From: Yponomeuta sedellus | Lineage: Eukaryota; Arthropoda; Insecta; Lepidoptera; Yponomeutidae | Length of the DNA: 64,000 nt | Direction of reading: 5' to 3' | NCBI GenBank assembly: GCA_934045075.1 | Contig: OW203748.1 | Location: 9,998,794-10,062,793, forward strand | Shown here: positions 32,741 through 42,450 of the stretch, piece by piece | How positions within the stretch are numbered: position 1 is the stretch's first letter | How the letters are laid out: each line of letters opens with the position of its first letter | Position numbers and translations under genes: made by a program | Notes under the pieces: model-generated | Told to the model about the DNA's origin: nothing | Databases searched by the model: none | What the model saw: only the letters and a program-made list of their open reading frames with translations

Positions 32741-33046
32741 AAGACCCGTGCCCTAAGGAAGGTTAGGCCATACTCCAACACGGGGGCCAAGTCCGTTGGT
32801 CAAGGATTGTAAGACAGTGGCGGGCCTTACTCTCAGAAGCTATCAAGCCGCCCATAAGGCTACTGACATGACTTAACGACTGCCATTACATGACAGCCGG
32901 AACAAACACTTGCCAAACACGGACGCGCTCGGAAAGAATGCCACTAGCGGTAGTCGCGGGGCGGTCACCCATCCAGCACCTTACCGCGCCTGTTGTTGCT
33001 TAGCCCAAGTGATAGATTCCAATCACTCGGCGCCACTAGGCCACGC
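32741..33046 (-). mobile_element. 5S-SINE (type 1)
   Basis: Antisense; head at 33046 ('gcgtggcctagtggcgccga'). 5S-like part 'gcaacaacaggcgcggtaag' and 'gatgggtgaccgccccgcg'. Several deletions in the 3' half. Confidence 0.8.
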
Positions 33047-33059
33047 TTTAAATTGAAAA

Positions 33060-33296
33060 GTAATGTAGGTACCCAAATTCTTCCCGCGGGTGTCGTAAAA
33101 GGCGAATAAGGGGCGCAAACCGGGGGGCGGGCAGCAGCGCCCCCTGCAGTACAATTCCACCGAACTGCGATCCCCAACCCGCATGCCCAGCGTGGGGATT
33201 ATGGGCACTACCCCCCCAATGATGGCACAACCTTGCGCTGTGGCGCTCATTAGGGAGGGCTATGTCCAGCAGTGGACTAATATAGCCTGAAGAAGA
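33060..33296 (+). mobile_element. C-family short element with LINE-derived 3' end
   Basis: 'cccgcgggtgtcgtaaaagg', 'gggggcgggcagcagcgccc', 'gcatgcccagcgtggggatt' and then 'gtggcgctcattagggaggg', 'ctatgtccagcagtggacta'. The last part equals the 3' coding end and UTR of the LINE at 11548. A SINE borrowing a LINE 3' end is the simplest reading. Confidence 0.7.
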
Positions 33297-33900
33297 TGAA
33301 GTAGGTACTCGTACCTATACTTACTGAATTATCGACATAATCTCCCATAATCGGTTTGGTGCACGTTCCCTATACAGAAATAGGCCTCCAATAGCTTATT
33401 GATTCGTAGCAACCGCCCCACTTCCAAGTAATCTCAACCGTTAACTTTGTTGACACACCGCCATGTTGTTTCGCGTTCCTAATTTGAAAATAATTGCTGT
33501 TTACGCGACGTGTGCGGCTAGGAATGGGGTGGCCAGCCATCCAGCGGCTGGCCACCGGCTTTGCCTTTTTCACCTGTGGCCACCCCACGTTATACTAGGT
33601 GTACCGGGTGTCTTTTGGTTAGGTACAGGCGACAGCACATCGACCTTTACACGCGTGCACTTTCTTCACCTACGTAAAGTTCGAGTTGCAACAGAAATGT
33701 AAATGTTGAGGAGCTGTCGAGTGTACTTTTTACGTTACGTAAGTTTTTTTGAACTATTCTAATATGTGAACCAATTACACTTACTTAATAATAATACTTA
33801 CTAAATTATAAATATTGTATTTTATCATGTTTTTCAAGTGAGGGCATGTACCTACGTTTTAGTTTTCAAAGTTATGTGCATTTGTAAAGTTATGCTGTCT
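33297..33900. promoter_or_regulatory. Non-repeat GC-richer island, candidate conserved element
   Basis: 33528-33538 (GGTGGCCAGCC) and 33546-33556 are perfect 11-base inverted repeats with a 7-base loop; another TGGCCACC follows at 33574. CCGCCATGTTG at 33451 contains a Pho-type GCCAT. No repeat partner in the window. Confidence 0.3.
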
Positions 33901-33907
33901 CCACCGC

Positions 33908-34192
33908 CAGCCGAACGGAGTCATTGGAATCAATCACTTGAGTTAAGCAACAACAGGCGCGGTCAGGTGCAGGATGGGTGACCGTCCCGTGTCTACCGCT
34001 AGTGACATTGTTTCTGAGCGCTTCCGTGCTTCGCTAGGCACGCTAAGCCGTTGGTGCCGGCTGCCATGTAATCACCAACCATCATACAATCCTCCACTAA
34101 CCCGGTCTTGACCCCCGTGGTGGAGTATGGCCTAGCTTTCCTGCGATGCAGGAAGAGACCCGTGCCCCAGCAGTGGGGACATACAAGGCAAA
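33908..34192 (+). mobile_element. 5S-SINE (type 1)
   Basis: Head 'tcattggaatcaatcacttg', 'agttaagcaacaacaggcgc', 'ggatgggtgaccgtcccg'. The central 'ggccttatgggcggcttga' block is deleted. Ends 'gcagtggggacatacaagg'. Confidence 0.85.
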
Positions 34193-34239
34193 ATGAAGGA
34201 AAACATTGTGTAGAAACGTGAGTGGCTGAAGTATTCAAA

Positions 34240-34345
34240 TACATCAGGGCTTGAAATTGCCAATCCACGGTCGGCACGCATGGTAACTTAGCCCATACTC
34301 TCCCTTTGACAGAAGCCCTGTGCCCTGAAGTGGGGTATACATAAG
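34240..34345 (+). mobile_element. T3-SINE 3' segment
   Basis: 'gcttgaaattgccaatccac' to 'cagaagccctgtgccctgaa' and 'gtggggtatac'. Same 3' body as 37488-37640. Confidence 0.6.
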
Positions 34346-34502
34346 CTACAAAAAAAATTGGACTATCACAAAAACTTCGTAGGTATTGGATAACTGTAAT
34401 ATTTTGGTTTGTATTTTGTTTTAACATGTACATGAAAAGTAACATAGAAATATCTGTGTATTTCTTCTATATCTATATAAAATGTCGTGTAATTGTGTTA
34501 TC

Positions 34503-34761
34503 GGCCCTTTGTGTGATCCCCACTGCTGGGGCACGGGTCTCTTCCTGCAACGCAGGAAGGTTAGGTCATACTCCACCACGGGAGCTAAGTCCGGGTCGGT
34601 GGAGGATTGTAAGACAGTGGCGGGCCTTACCGTCAGAAGTTATCAAGCCGCCCATAAGGCCTCTGACATGGTTTAACGACTGCCATTACAAGACAGCCGT
34701 CACCACCGGCTTAACGTGCCTTACGAAGCAAGGAAGCGCTCGGAAAAATGCCACTAGCGGC
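34503..34761 (-). mobile_element. 5S-SINE (type 1), 3' two thirds
   Basis: Antisense; ends at 34761 within 'gccgctagtggcatttttcc' so the 5S-like head is missing. 3' end 'ccccactgctggggcacggg' inverted at 34508. Confidence 0.8.
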
Positions 34762-34764
34762 TAT

Positions 34765-35040
34765 ATTTACACTTAAATATATTTAAATATATACATATAT
34801 ATACACTTTCAGAAACCGGGCGTAACATTTGCCCAAAATACGAACCGTTAAATACACCTAAAACACAGGCCATTTCCTTCGCATAAATTTTCACTCGACT
34901 TTTAAAAATAAACATTTTCACACGTCTTTTTTTTAAACACAAGTTTCATCCGACTACGGCGGCTGAGGAGGGTTAAGATTTACGCACGCGTGTTCGTATG
35001 TTTGTGGTACATATATGTTGAAGGAAAAAGCTAGACATAA
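34765..35040. other. Unassigned AT-rich DNA
   Basis: 'tatatttaaatatatacata' stretch near 34780; otherwise nothing recognised. Confidence 0.4.
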
Positions 35041-35041
35041 T

Positions 35042-35290
35042 TGACGAGACAACCTCGGTGGCGCAACGGTTTGGCATGCTGACTGTAAAACCGAAGGTCT
35101 CGGGTTCGATCCCCGGTCGAGTCAAACTGGGTAACGAACTTTTCTAGTTCGTCTCGGGTCTTGGATGTTATCTATGTATTTATTGTATTAAACTTATCGA
35201 CGAGTTAGCACCTGTAACACAAGTCATTTAGTTGTACTTAGTATGGGGCTAACGAGATCTGTATAATATATCCATGAATATTATAATTAA
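35042..35290 (+). mobile_element. tE-SINE (tRNA-headed)
   Basis: Head with box A 'tggcgcaacggtttggc' and box B 'cgggttcgatccc', then 'gagtcaaactgggtaacgaa', 'cgtctcgggtcttggatgtt' and 'agtatggggctaacgagatc'. AT-rich end. Other copies at 39690-39955 and 50771-51006. Confidence 0.8.
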
Positions 35291-35579
35291 AGCCACAAAT
35301 GTAAATTAAATTAAATAGACTTTACCCGATACTATATAAACAGCATTCGAAGAGGGTTTTATAGAAACTTAATTAGTGTAAATAACACCGGTAGCCTTTT
35401 AAAGACTAAGACAAAGGGCTCTAGAGTCTAGTATACAAATAGTTTTCTACTATAATGATAATTATATAACCACGACAAAAATGGTCTAAACGGTAACATT
35501 GCCGGTAGGTCAGGAAACAAGGTAATTACTTTTTACTTAATAAATAATCGCGAGTAGACCCGTTTAATATATAACTCTA

Positions 35580-35977
35580 CAGTGCATTTATTCTTACTTG
35601 TCCAATTTAGTAAACAAGATTCTATCCGTAAACTGTAACTTTTTAGTCCAAAACTGCCATATTTCCATAAATGAAGTAACTTGGAACACTCTTTTAGATA
35701 ACACGCCGCCAATTTTATAAACATAGTTCACGATAGTTCATGAATTTTCGATAAAATGTCTAGTTTAGGCATCTAATCTCAATTTTAAGGTTAGAATTTT
35801 GTTTAAAAACCTATTTAGAGGCTAAAAATTTCACCCATGCCGGGATTCGAACCCATCATTGAAATTTCGAACCTCTTTACACTGTTCTCTGTATGTTCTT
35901 AGCACGGGTTAGTGCATTAAAAATGAAAATAGTAGAATCTTGTTTACTAAATTGGACAAGTAAGAATAAATAGACTC
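35580..35977. mobile_element. Tc1/mariner-type MITE carrying an FB-SINE
   Basis: Same element as 5630-5854 (TA at 35578-35579 and 35978-35979). Between 35792 and 35946 it is interrupted by the FB-SINE below; removing that insert restores the 5.6 kb copy's order. Confidence 0.85.
35806..35932 (+). mobile_element. FB-SINE with paralogous empty site
   Basis: TAGAATTTTGTTTA (35792-35805) and TAGAATCTTGTTTA (35933-35946) flank it; the uninterrupted MITE has TAGAATCTTGTTTA once (5810-5823). Starts AAAACCTATTTAGAGG antisense, breaks inside the tRNA-like unit, ends with the sense tail …GTGCATTAAAAATGAAAATAG. Confidence 0.95.
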
Positions 35978-35984
35978 TATGTGT

Positions 35985-36320
35985 GAGCATCGCGATTCGT
36001 TAAGAAATACTAAAAACTGTGTAATTACATGCAATTACAGGTCATAATACACTTCTAAGCCTGTATTTTAAATTTACTATGCAACCGTAGTACAATTTCA
36101 TTCCAATGCAGTAAAGTGTAGTTCTAAATTTAACCCGGACAATTTAAATACGCATCTCGTGTTAAGTTGCACGATTTATAGGTATAACATTGGAATGCAA
36201 TGAGGTTAAAAACTAAAAGCTCATTGTAGTTGGTAGCACGGTTGAGTGTTATTAAGAACTGTCATATTGTATTGTTGTTTGTCTAAAGGGTGCAGCTGTT
36301 GTCTTCAATACTTTGTGTAG
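35985..36320. other. Unassigned DNA
   Basis: No feature recognised apart from AT-rich composition. Confidence 0.4.
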
Positions 36321-36322
36321 AT

Positions 36323-36525
36323 ATTCAATTCATCACCTGTATATGAATTGCGTCCATAGTAATCTTCGGGTTGAAAATGGGCATCACATAGTCTTGACGA
36401 AGTACTGGCCTTCCACTTTTTTTTCTACGAAGAGCATTTTCCCACAATTTTCTTCTATTAGGTTCCTTGGAAAATAAATGAATTCCCGTATTTTTGCAAT
36501 CAACGGATGCAAGATAATGATGCAA
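36323..36525 (-). pseudogene. THAP-domain fragment (frameshifted)
   Basis: Minus strand first reads VDCKNTGIHLFSKEPNRRKL then WENALRRKKSGRPVLRQ. A frame change at about 36394 is needed to continue RLCDAHFQPEDYYGRNS. Cys, 'FxxxPxxRxxW', 'RLCxxHF' and the following acidic 'QPEDYYG' are the spacing and residues of a THAP C2CH zinc-binding domain, found in P-element transposases and host THAP proteins. No start or splice context proves expression; likely a relic of a transposon or retrocopy. Confidence 0.65.
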
Positions 36526-36810
36526 TTAACAAAACAATTAATTTGTTTGCAAAAAATACTATGGAAAACTGTTAAACTAATGGTACACACAATAGTGGTG
36601 ACATCTGTTATGAGCATTAGGCAGTTTTTAAGCCCATTGGGTAATAGACAGCCAATTTTGACCACGAAACAGCGACTATGAATTGTGTTTTTTTTAGTAA
36701 CCTCTTTGACTTCGACAGTTCGTTCTGTATTGTATTGTTTTGTAAATGTTTTGTTAATTACTTTGTTTTGTGGTGTCTCATAATAACTGTTGCTGTAATA
36801 AATGTGTTTT

Positions 36811-36834
36811 CCTTTCTTTCTTTCTTTCTTTTTT

Positions 36835-36901
<67 letters not shown>
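36811..36901 (+). repeat. (CTTT)n microsatellite
   Basis: About 22 units with one break near 36830. Translated frames across it are low-complexity artefacts. Confidence 0.95.
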
Positions 36902-36904
36902 ATT

Positions 36905-37265
36905 GATTTAATTATTAAAAAAAAGATAAGACAAATCCAAGTCATTCGACAAGGAACTTCAGCAATTCCTTTACTATCACAGCTGTTCGCCTGAGGTACG
37001 ATCTTCCCTTGGGTGTTAGATTTTCACCGTCCCTGCCAATATTTAAGAGCAGAGTGCCAAATCACTATTTTTCCTCAATGTAAGTTTGTTATTTTTATTC
37101 GTGAAATCCCTTTCTAGTATTATGTAGGTATATTTCTCGTTCATGTCCTATGTTTTTTTGTGTATGTTTATTTTTATTTATTTCATATTTATGTACCGTT
37201 TATGTATGTGTATCAAGAATAAAATAATATGTTATCTAATATTGTTTAGTTGCGTCGACTACCCG
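36905..37265. other. Possible LINE scraps
   Basis: 'ttcgacaaggaacttcagca' to 'gagcagagtgccaaatcact' might be a jockey-like RT tail; evidence is weak. Confidence 0.3.
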
Positions 37266-37440
37266 TCATTCAGTTTCCGTTTCTTCTTTTCCATCAATGG
37301 TGGTCTGGAAGAAATTACTTTTAGTAACAAGGCCGCCACTTGTACAGTACTGTTATTTTTTTAAGTCTCTTATGTAATTCCTGGTGTACATGCATTAAAT
37401 AATATTCTATCTATTTATTTATCTATAATTAACAATAAGC
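37266..37440 (+). mobile_element. LINE 3' UTR 'H'
   Basis: 'tggtctggaagaaattactt', 'ttagtaacaaggccgccact' and 'ttcctggtgtacatgcatta'. Same family as 49098-49290, 49870-50040, 51195-51475, 57780-57880 and 60478-60640. Confidence 0.6.
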
Positions 37441-37487
37441 TGTAGTAGCGGAGCTGTAGAACACCTTTTTTTCGGAAATTTCTTATC

Positions 37488-37640
37488 AACGACTTTGTTT
37501 TCTAAGTCGCTTACGTCCAAAGGTGTTCAAATACTTTAGCGTCTGAAACTGCCAATCCACTGTGGGCACGCGTGGTAATTAAGCCCATACTCTCTCCCTC
37601 AGAGAGAAGGCCTGTGCCCTGCAGTGGGACGTGCATAGAT
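37488..37640 (+). mobile_element. T3-SINE 3' segment
   Basis: 'ctgaaactgccaatccactg', 'tgggcacgcgtggtaattaa' to 'cctgtgccctgcagtgggac'. Best copy of the 3' end. Confidence 0.65.
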
Positions 37641-37797
37641 TTGATTAGAACTCTTTATTATACACACACTAATCAGAATACATTAAAAGGCTTACATATC
37701 TGAGTTTTAACGCATATAGTTGGCGGTCGTATCGTTAAAATCTCTTCCAAACCTTAACATAGAAATAAAAGATTAAGAGAATAAATAGCTAGGTGTA

Positions 37798-38027
37798 CAT
37801 TAATTACATAGACGACCTCTGTGGCGTAGCGGTAGCGCGTCTGCCTACCATGCAAGAGGTCCCGGGTTCGAATCCCGGCTGGAAAAAAAAAAAAAAAAAA
37901 GTCCAGGTCTTGGATGTTTACATGTTTGTGATGTCGTTGTTTCTGGTTCCCACGACACAGGGTATCCTAGTGTGGGGCCAGAAGCAATGTATGTGCCTGT
38001 ATGTAAATGTTATGTTATGTTATTAGA
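37798..38027 (+). mobile_element. tG-SINE (tRNA-headed)
   Basis: Head 37809-37882: 'gtggcgtagcggtagcgcgt' (box A) and 'cccgggttcgaatcccggct' (box B); the anticodon position would be ACC (Gly-like). Body 'ttggatgtttacatgtttgt', 'gggtatcctagtgtggggcc' and a 'tgttatgttatgtta' tail. Copies at 40021, 42220, 54203, 59041 and 62870. Confidence 0.85.
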
Positions 38028-38099
38028 CGAATATGTAGTTATTTACTGACTTACAACGAATATTCAATGCATTTAATAAAAGAAATAAAGTAACCCTAT

Positions 38100-38280
38100 T
38101 ATATTATATTCAGTATAATAAAAATCATATATCATAATATAGACTGTATAAAAAAATACTATTTAAAAAATTAACAAGTTGCCTCGTGACCACGGCAACT
38201 GCAACGTTGCTGAAACGTCCGCAGTTAATGCTTTACCTTATAAATAATCGCAATTAGCCCGTTTCATTCCTAGGCAACTA
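38100..38280. repeat. K-type motif region
   Basis: 'ccacggcaactgcaacgttg', 'ctgaaacgtccgc' resembles the K repeat centre seen at 3360 and 49785. Confidence 0.35.
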
Positions 38281-38392
38281 CGTATGAGTCAAACCCAGAT
38301 TTTGCCCTAGTATTGGAGTATGTCCCGACCTTTCTGCGATGCAGGAGGATACCCGTACCCCAGCAGCGGGGACATACAAGGGTTGATATCGA
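38281..38392 (+). mobile_element. 5S-SINE (type 1), 3' end fragment
   Basis: 'tatggagtatgtcccgacc' equivalent up to 'ccagcagcggggacatacaa' and 'gggttgatatcg'. Confidence 0.75.
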
Positions 38393-38466
38393 CGTATAAG
38401 TATCGCAATTCACTAAAAATACTAAAAATTGTGGCGAGCACTACAAACTTTAACATTCCTCCATCG

Positions 38467-38684
38467 TTATATTATTTTTAATGCACTAACCCGTGCTAAG
38501 GACAATTTTACCTATGCCTACTATCTGTACGTACAGAGAATATTGTAAAGAGGTTCGAAATTTCACTGATGCCGGTGAGTCGCCCATTAGCTCAGTTGGA
38601 AAGAGCGCTGGCACGGATAGCCAGAGTTCGCGGGTTCGAAACCCGGCATGGGTGTAATTTTTTGCCTCTAAATAGGTTTTTAAA
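38467..38684 (-). mobile_element. FB-SINE with 12-bp TSD
   Basis: ATTCCTCCATCG at 38455-38466 and 38685-38696. Antisense tail at left, then a sense tRNA-like unit from 'tctgtacgtacagagaatat' to GGTTTTTAAA. Box B 'GGGTTCGAAACCC' has one change that makes it palindromic. Confidence 0.95.
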
Positions 38685-38759
38685 ATTCCTCCATCGTGCA
38701 AGCCAATTGTTTCACATGACATACCATAAATATAACCTCTAACTAACAACAGTTGGACC

Positions 38760-39145
38760 GGCCGTCCCCAGGCATAAGATCTGAATGGCGGGAAGTTTTC
38801 CTTTATTATGGAAGAGCATGATCACCCGCTCTTCCCTGTAAAATAAATGCAAAATACTGGGCAGAGATCTTCCACCTTAAATTACTGAATATGAATGCGA
38901 TCGAAGTGGATCGAACACACGTGCGAACGGCGCTAGTGAATAGCTCCGCTTGGCTGCGTCGTCGGTCTTTAATTTTTTCAATATTTACTTTTTTCTTCAC
39001 GTCTTTTTTTACGGGAGGCCAATAAAAGTCATCGGGCTGTTTGCGCTTCGGTAATTTATATTAGTCGTGTTCCGATGCGACTAATGTTTACAATCGGGCT
39101 GACACGGCAACGCCGAGATGACCAATGGTATTTCAATAGTTCGTG
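38760..39145. promoter_or_regulatory. Non-repeat island, candidate conserved element
   Basis: Contains 'ggccaataaaagtcatcggg' (Abd-B/caudal-like TTTATTGG in reverse), 'cgcgatcg'-like words and a small hairpin TTAGTCG/CGACTAA at 39061-39085. No repeat partner. Confidence 0.3.
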
Positions 39146-39151
39146 AAGAGA

Positions 39152-39229
39152 AGCGCTCGTCGCCTAGGCGAACCGAGTGATTGGAATCAATCACTAATGG
39201 TTCAGCAACAACAGGGGCGGTCAGGTACC
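39152..39229 (+). mobile_element. 5S-SINE head fragment
   Basis: 'cgctcgtcgcctaggcgaac', 'gattggaatcaatcact', 'agcaacaacaggggcggtca'. Stops mid 5S-like region where an inverted copy begins. Confidence 0.75.
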
Positions 39230-39452
39230 ATTGTATGTCCCGACTGCTGGGGCACAGGTCTCCTCCTGCATCGCAGGAAGGTTAGGCCATACTCCACTAC
39301 GGGGGCCAATTCCGGGTCTATGGAGGATGGTAAGACAGTGGCGGGCCTTACTGACAGAAGTTATCAAGCCGCCTATAAGACCTCTGACATGGCTTAACGA
39401 CTGCCATTACACGACAGCCGGCACCAACGGCTTGACGTGCCTTGGCATGCAG
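39230..39452 (-). mobile_element. 5S-SINE (type 1), inverted next to the preceding head
   Basis: Antisense 3' two thirds, 'ccgactgctggggcacagg' to 'cggcttgacgtgccttgg'. Together with 39152-39229 it forms a head-plus-inverted-3'-end arrangement, like 63616-64000. Confidence 0.8.
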
Positions 39453-39454
39453 AG

Positions 39455-39685
39455 AAAGCTTGTGGTAGATAAAATAAGATAGTGAGCTTATAATGTGTGC
39501 GTTGTGCGTTGGCGCGTGTATTTAATTTATTAAAGGCGTCTCGTGCAATAAAATTTATTATAGGTAACTAATCAATGAAAGACAGGAAAGACGTCCAAAT
39601 ATTTTCAACGGTTTATTATCTTCATTTTGTGTAATTTATTGGCTACAATTTACTAGCCTGCTTTTTACTGACTTCTTCTTTTTGC
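39455..39685. other. Unassigned DNA
   Basis: Nothing recognised. Confidence 0.4.
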
Positions 39686-39689
39686 TTGA

Positions 39690-39955
39690 CGGCCTCGGTG
39701 GCGCAGCGGTTTTGCACGCTGACTGTAAAACCGAAGGTCTCGGGTTCTATCTTCGGCCGGGTCAAACTAGGAAACAAACTTTTCGTGTTTGTCTCGGGTC
39801 TTGGATGTTATCTATGTATTGATTGTATTAAATCTATCGTCGAGTTAGCACTATAACGCAAGTCATTTAGTTATACCTAGTATGGGGCTAACGAGGTCTG
39901 TGTAATATGTCCATGAATATTTATTATTATTATTATTATTTATTTATAATAAAAG
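39690..39955 (+). mobile_element. tE-SINE
   Basis: Box A 'tggcgcagcggttttgc'; box B has changed to GGGTTCTATC. Body as at 35042 and a (TTA)n tail at 39915-39950. Confidence 0.8.
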
Positions 39956-40020
39956 CCTAGGCTCGGCCCGCCGTTTCGTTTGCGTTCAATTTAAAAATAG
40001 GTCGAAGAAATGGGAGATTG

Positions 40021-40190
40021 TTATATAACATAACATTTACATACAAGCACATACCTACATTGCTTCTGGCCCCACACTAGGATACCCTGTGTCGTGGGAA
40101 CCAGAAACAGCGACATCACAAACATGTAAGCATCCAAGACCTGGGCTTTTTTTCCCCAGCCGGGATTCGAACCCGGGACCACAGAGGTCG
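40021..40190 (-). mobile_element. tG-SINE, antisense
   Basis: 'cattgcttctggccccacac', 'taggataccctgtgtcgtgg' and box B 'gccgggattcgaacccggga'; the head stops at 'gacctctg'. Confidence 0.8.
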
Positions 40191-40195
40191 TCATC

Positions 40196-40800
40196 ATTCA
40201 TCATTTCATTAGCCTTGCTGCCTTTTGTGGCAATTTCGACACACCACAGGCTAGACCTAGTTAAAACTGTTTTATACGGATTTCACTCGTTTATTATATT
40301 TTTTTTACAATTTTATTATTATTATTAATACTTTATTGCACCATAAAATTGTACAATGCGGCAAACTTAATGCCATAAGCATTTTCTACCAGTCAACCGC
40401 AGGAGGTAGAACGAAAACTTGGCAGGCGTGCAAAAAAAAAAAGGAAAAAGACAACCTTCCACATTATTATTTACTTACACATATAATACACTAAACGTAT
40501 ATATTAAAATTATAGTATATAAATTATATATATACTCATCACATTACATACAAATATATATATATACATAAACATCACTATAAAATACATATGATATGTA
40601 CACACTGTAAGAGACAAGGAATACCATATAAATTACCATACATATGAAATCTAAATATAATGAATAGGGAGGACATACATCGGAAACGGACATACAATTT
40701 TCCGACGTTTCGGCACATTCACATGTACCGTGGTCTAGGATGACTGTTTTAATTATGTCTCGTGTTAACCTTAGAAAATACTAGGCTAGACATATGTTTT
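40196..40800. repeat. K repeat arms flanking a LINE 3' end
   Basis: K motifs at 40255-40320 ('gttttatacggatttcactc') and 40683-40790 ('ccgacgtttcggcac'). Between them 40318-40680 is a LINE 3' end in antisense ('aatactttattgcaccataa', 'ggcaaacttaatgccataag'). Confidence 0.5.
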
Positions 40801-40848
40801 TTTTTTTTGCTTCGTTGTGTTGTGTATTTCGTTTGTAATGTTTTATAA

Positions 40849-40926
40849 TTTAAAAACCTATTTAGAGGCTAAAAATTTCACCCATGCCGGGATTCGAACC
40901 CGCAACCTCTGGCTATCCGTGCCAAT
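40849..40926 (-). mobile_element. FB-SINE, shortest copy (78 bp) with 12-bp TSD
   Basis: AATGTTTTATAA at 40837-40848 and 40927-40938. Antisense; covers only from the anticodon loop to the T-run end. Shows insertions truncated at the anticodon arm. Confidence 0.9.
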
Positions 40927-41010
40927 AATGTTTTATAACTTTTGTAAATAATAAAAACTGGAACGACTTCAACTGTTGCTTTATTTGTAGATAGGTGCTC
41001 TTATATTCTA

Positions 41011-41745
41011 TAACTAGCCGACCCAGCGAACTTCGTACCGCCTAACAGTCGATTCTTTATTTTTTTTTTATTTTTACTCTCCGTAAGAACCATTCTCGCA
41101 CTTCAAGGAATATTCTAAAAAAAGAATTAGCGAAATCGGTTCAGCTGATCTCGAGATTTGCGCTTACAAACACATTCAGCGATTCATTTTTATATTACTA
41201 GCTGACCCAGCGAACTTCGTACCGCCTAACGCACAATTCTTTATTTTTTTTTAATTTTCTGTCAGTAAGAACCATCCTCGTACTTCAAGGAATTTTCAAA
41301 AAAAAGAATTAGCGAAATCAGTTTAGCTGCTCTCGAGATTTGCGCTTACCAACACATTCGGGGATTCATTTTTATATTATAGAGATATCAAAAAGAATCG
41401 CTGAATGTGTTGGTAAGCGCAAATCTCGAGAGCAGCTGAACCGATTACGCTAATTATTTTTTTTTGGATATTCTTTGAAGTGCGAGGATGGTTCTTACGG
41501 AGAGAAAAGAAAATTAAAGCATCGACTGTCAGGCGGTACGAAGTTCGCTGGGTCAGCTAGTCTATAATATAAAAATGAATCGCTGAATGTGTTGGTAAGC
41601 GCAAATCTCGAGAGCAGCTGAACCGATATCGCTAATACTATTTTTTCAATATTCCTTGAAGTACGAGGATGGTTCTTACGGTGAGAAAAAAAAATAAAGA
41701 ATCGACTGTTAGGCGGTACGTCGTTCGCTGGGTCAGCTAGTTTTA
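41011..41745. repeat. F-repeat cluster (two direct, two inverted modules)
   Basis: Modules at 41014-41175, 41202-41385, 41395-41562 and 41572-41745. Each has 'agctgacccagcgaacttcg' and 'gctctcgagatttgcgctta', 'ccaacacattc'; the last two are reversed. The pairs form a large foldback inside the LTR. Related singles at 44465, 44690, 44905 and 59445. Probably an RTE-type LINE 3' end or derived MITE. Confidence 0.75.
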
Positions 41746-42029
41746 TAATAAAACAGAAAAACTGCATCAAAACGAATAAGCAGGTAAAATAGTCCGGTCT
41801 AGTCAACATGTAAGTGGTTAATGATGAAATTTCGAAATGTGTGGCATAATTTAAATATTTGAAAATGATAGATAGAAAAAGAAATTTAAAGAATGGTGTA
41901 AAGAGGTTTGCACCGTTACACGTTTATTTCTGTTGCGCTCATGCTAACATGAGCATACCTAAGTATGTAAATTTTTCTGGTTATTTTGTATCTTTGATAT
42001 GTCTTGTTGGTATAATGAATGTCTTTCTT

Positions 42030-42188
42030 TCTATTAGCGAAGCTCGTGGCTTAGTGGAACCGAGTGATTGGAATCAATCACTCGGGTTAAGTAACAACAG
42101 GCGCGGTCAGATGCTGGCTGGGTGACTACCGTAGTGGCGTTTGTTCCCAGCGCTTCCGTGCTTCACAAGGCACCTTAAGCCGTTGGTC
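42030..42188 (+). mobile_element. 5S-SINE (type 1), 5' half
   Basis: Head 'gtgattggaatcaatcactc', 'gggttaagtaacaacaggcg' and 'ggctgggtgactaccgta'. Ends at 'ccttaagccgttgg'. Confidence 0.8.
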
Positions 42189-42224
42189 ATTTTGGAGAAA
42201 AAAGACAAACACTCCAAACCACTC

Positions 42225-42428
42225 GACGACCTCTGTGGCGTGGCGGTAGCGCGTCTGCCTACCATGCAAGAGGTCCCGGGTTCGATCCCCGGCTGGGGAC
42301 AAAAAAAAGCCCTGGTCTTGGATGTTTACATGTTTGTGATGTCGTTGTTTCTGGTTCCCACGACACAGGGTATCCTAGTGTGGGGCCAGAAGCAATGTAT
42401 GTGTTTGTAAGTAAATGTTATGTTAAAC
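42225..42428 (+). mobile_element. tG-SINE
   Basis: Box A 'gtggcgtggcggtagcgcgt', box B 'cccgggttcgatccccggct'; full body and 'atgttatgtta' tail. Confidence 0.85.
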
Positions 42429-42450
42429 GTTAAAATGTTATGTTAAACTT

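Larger units (their letters stand above)
40810..41920 (-). mobile_element. Gypsy-like LTR broken by nested insertions
   Basis: LTR sequence is visible at 40810-40848, 40939-41010 ('aaactggaacgacttcaac') and 41740-41920 (minus-strand start TGTAACGGTGCAAACC). It is interrupted by an FB-SINE and by four F-repeat modules. Same LTR as 29362-29635. Confidence 0.7.

Noticed and set aside
37809..37882. Possible tRNA-Gly gene
   Set aside because: Embedded in the tG-SINE, present six times with the same body.
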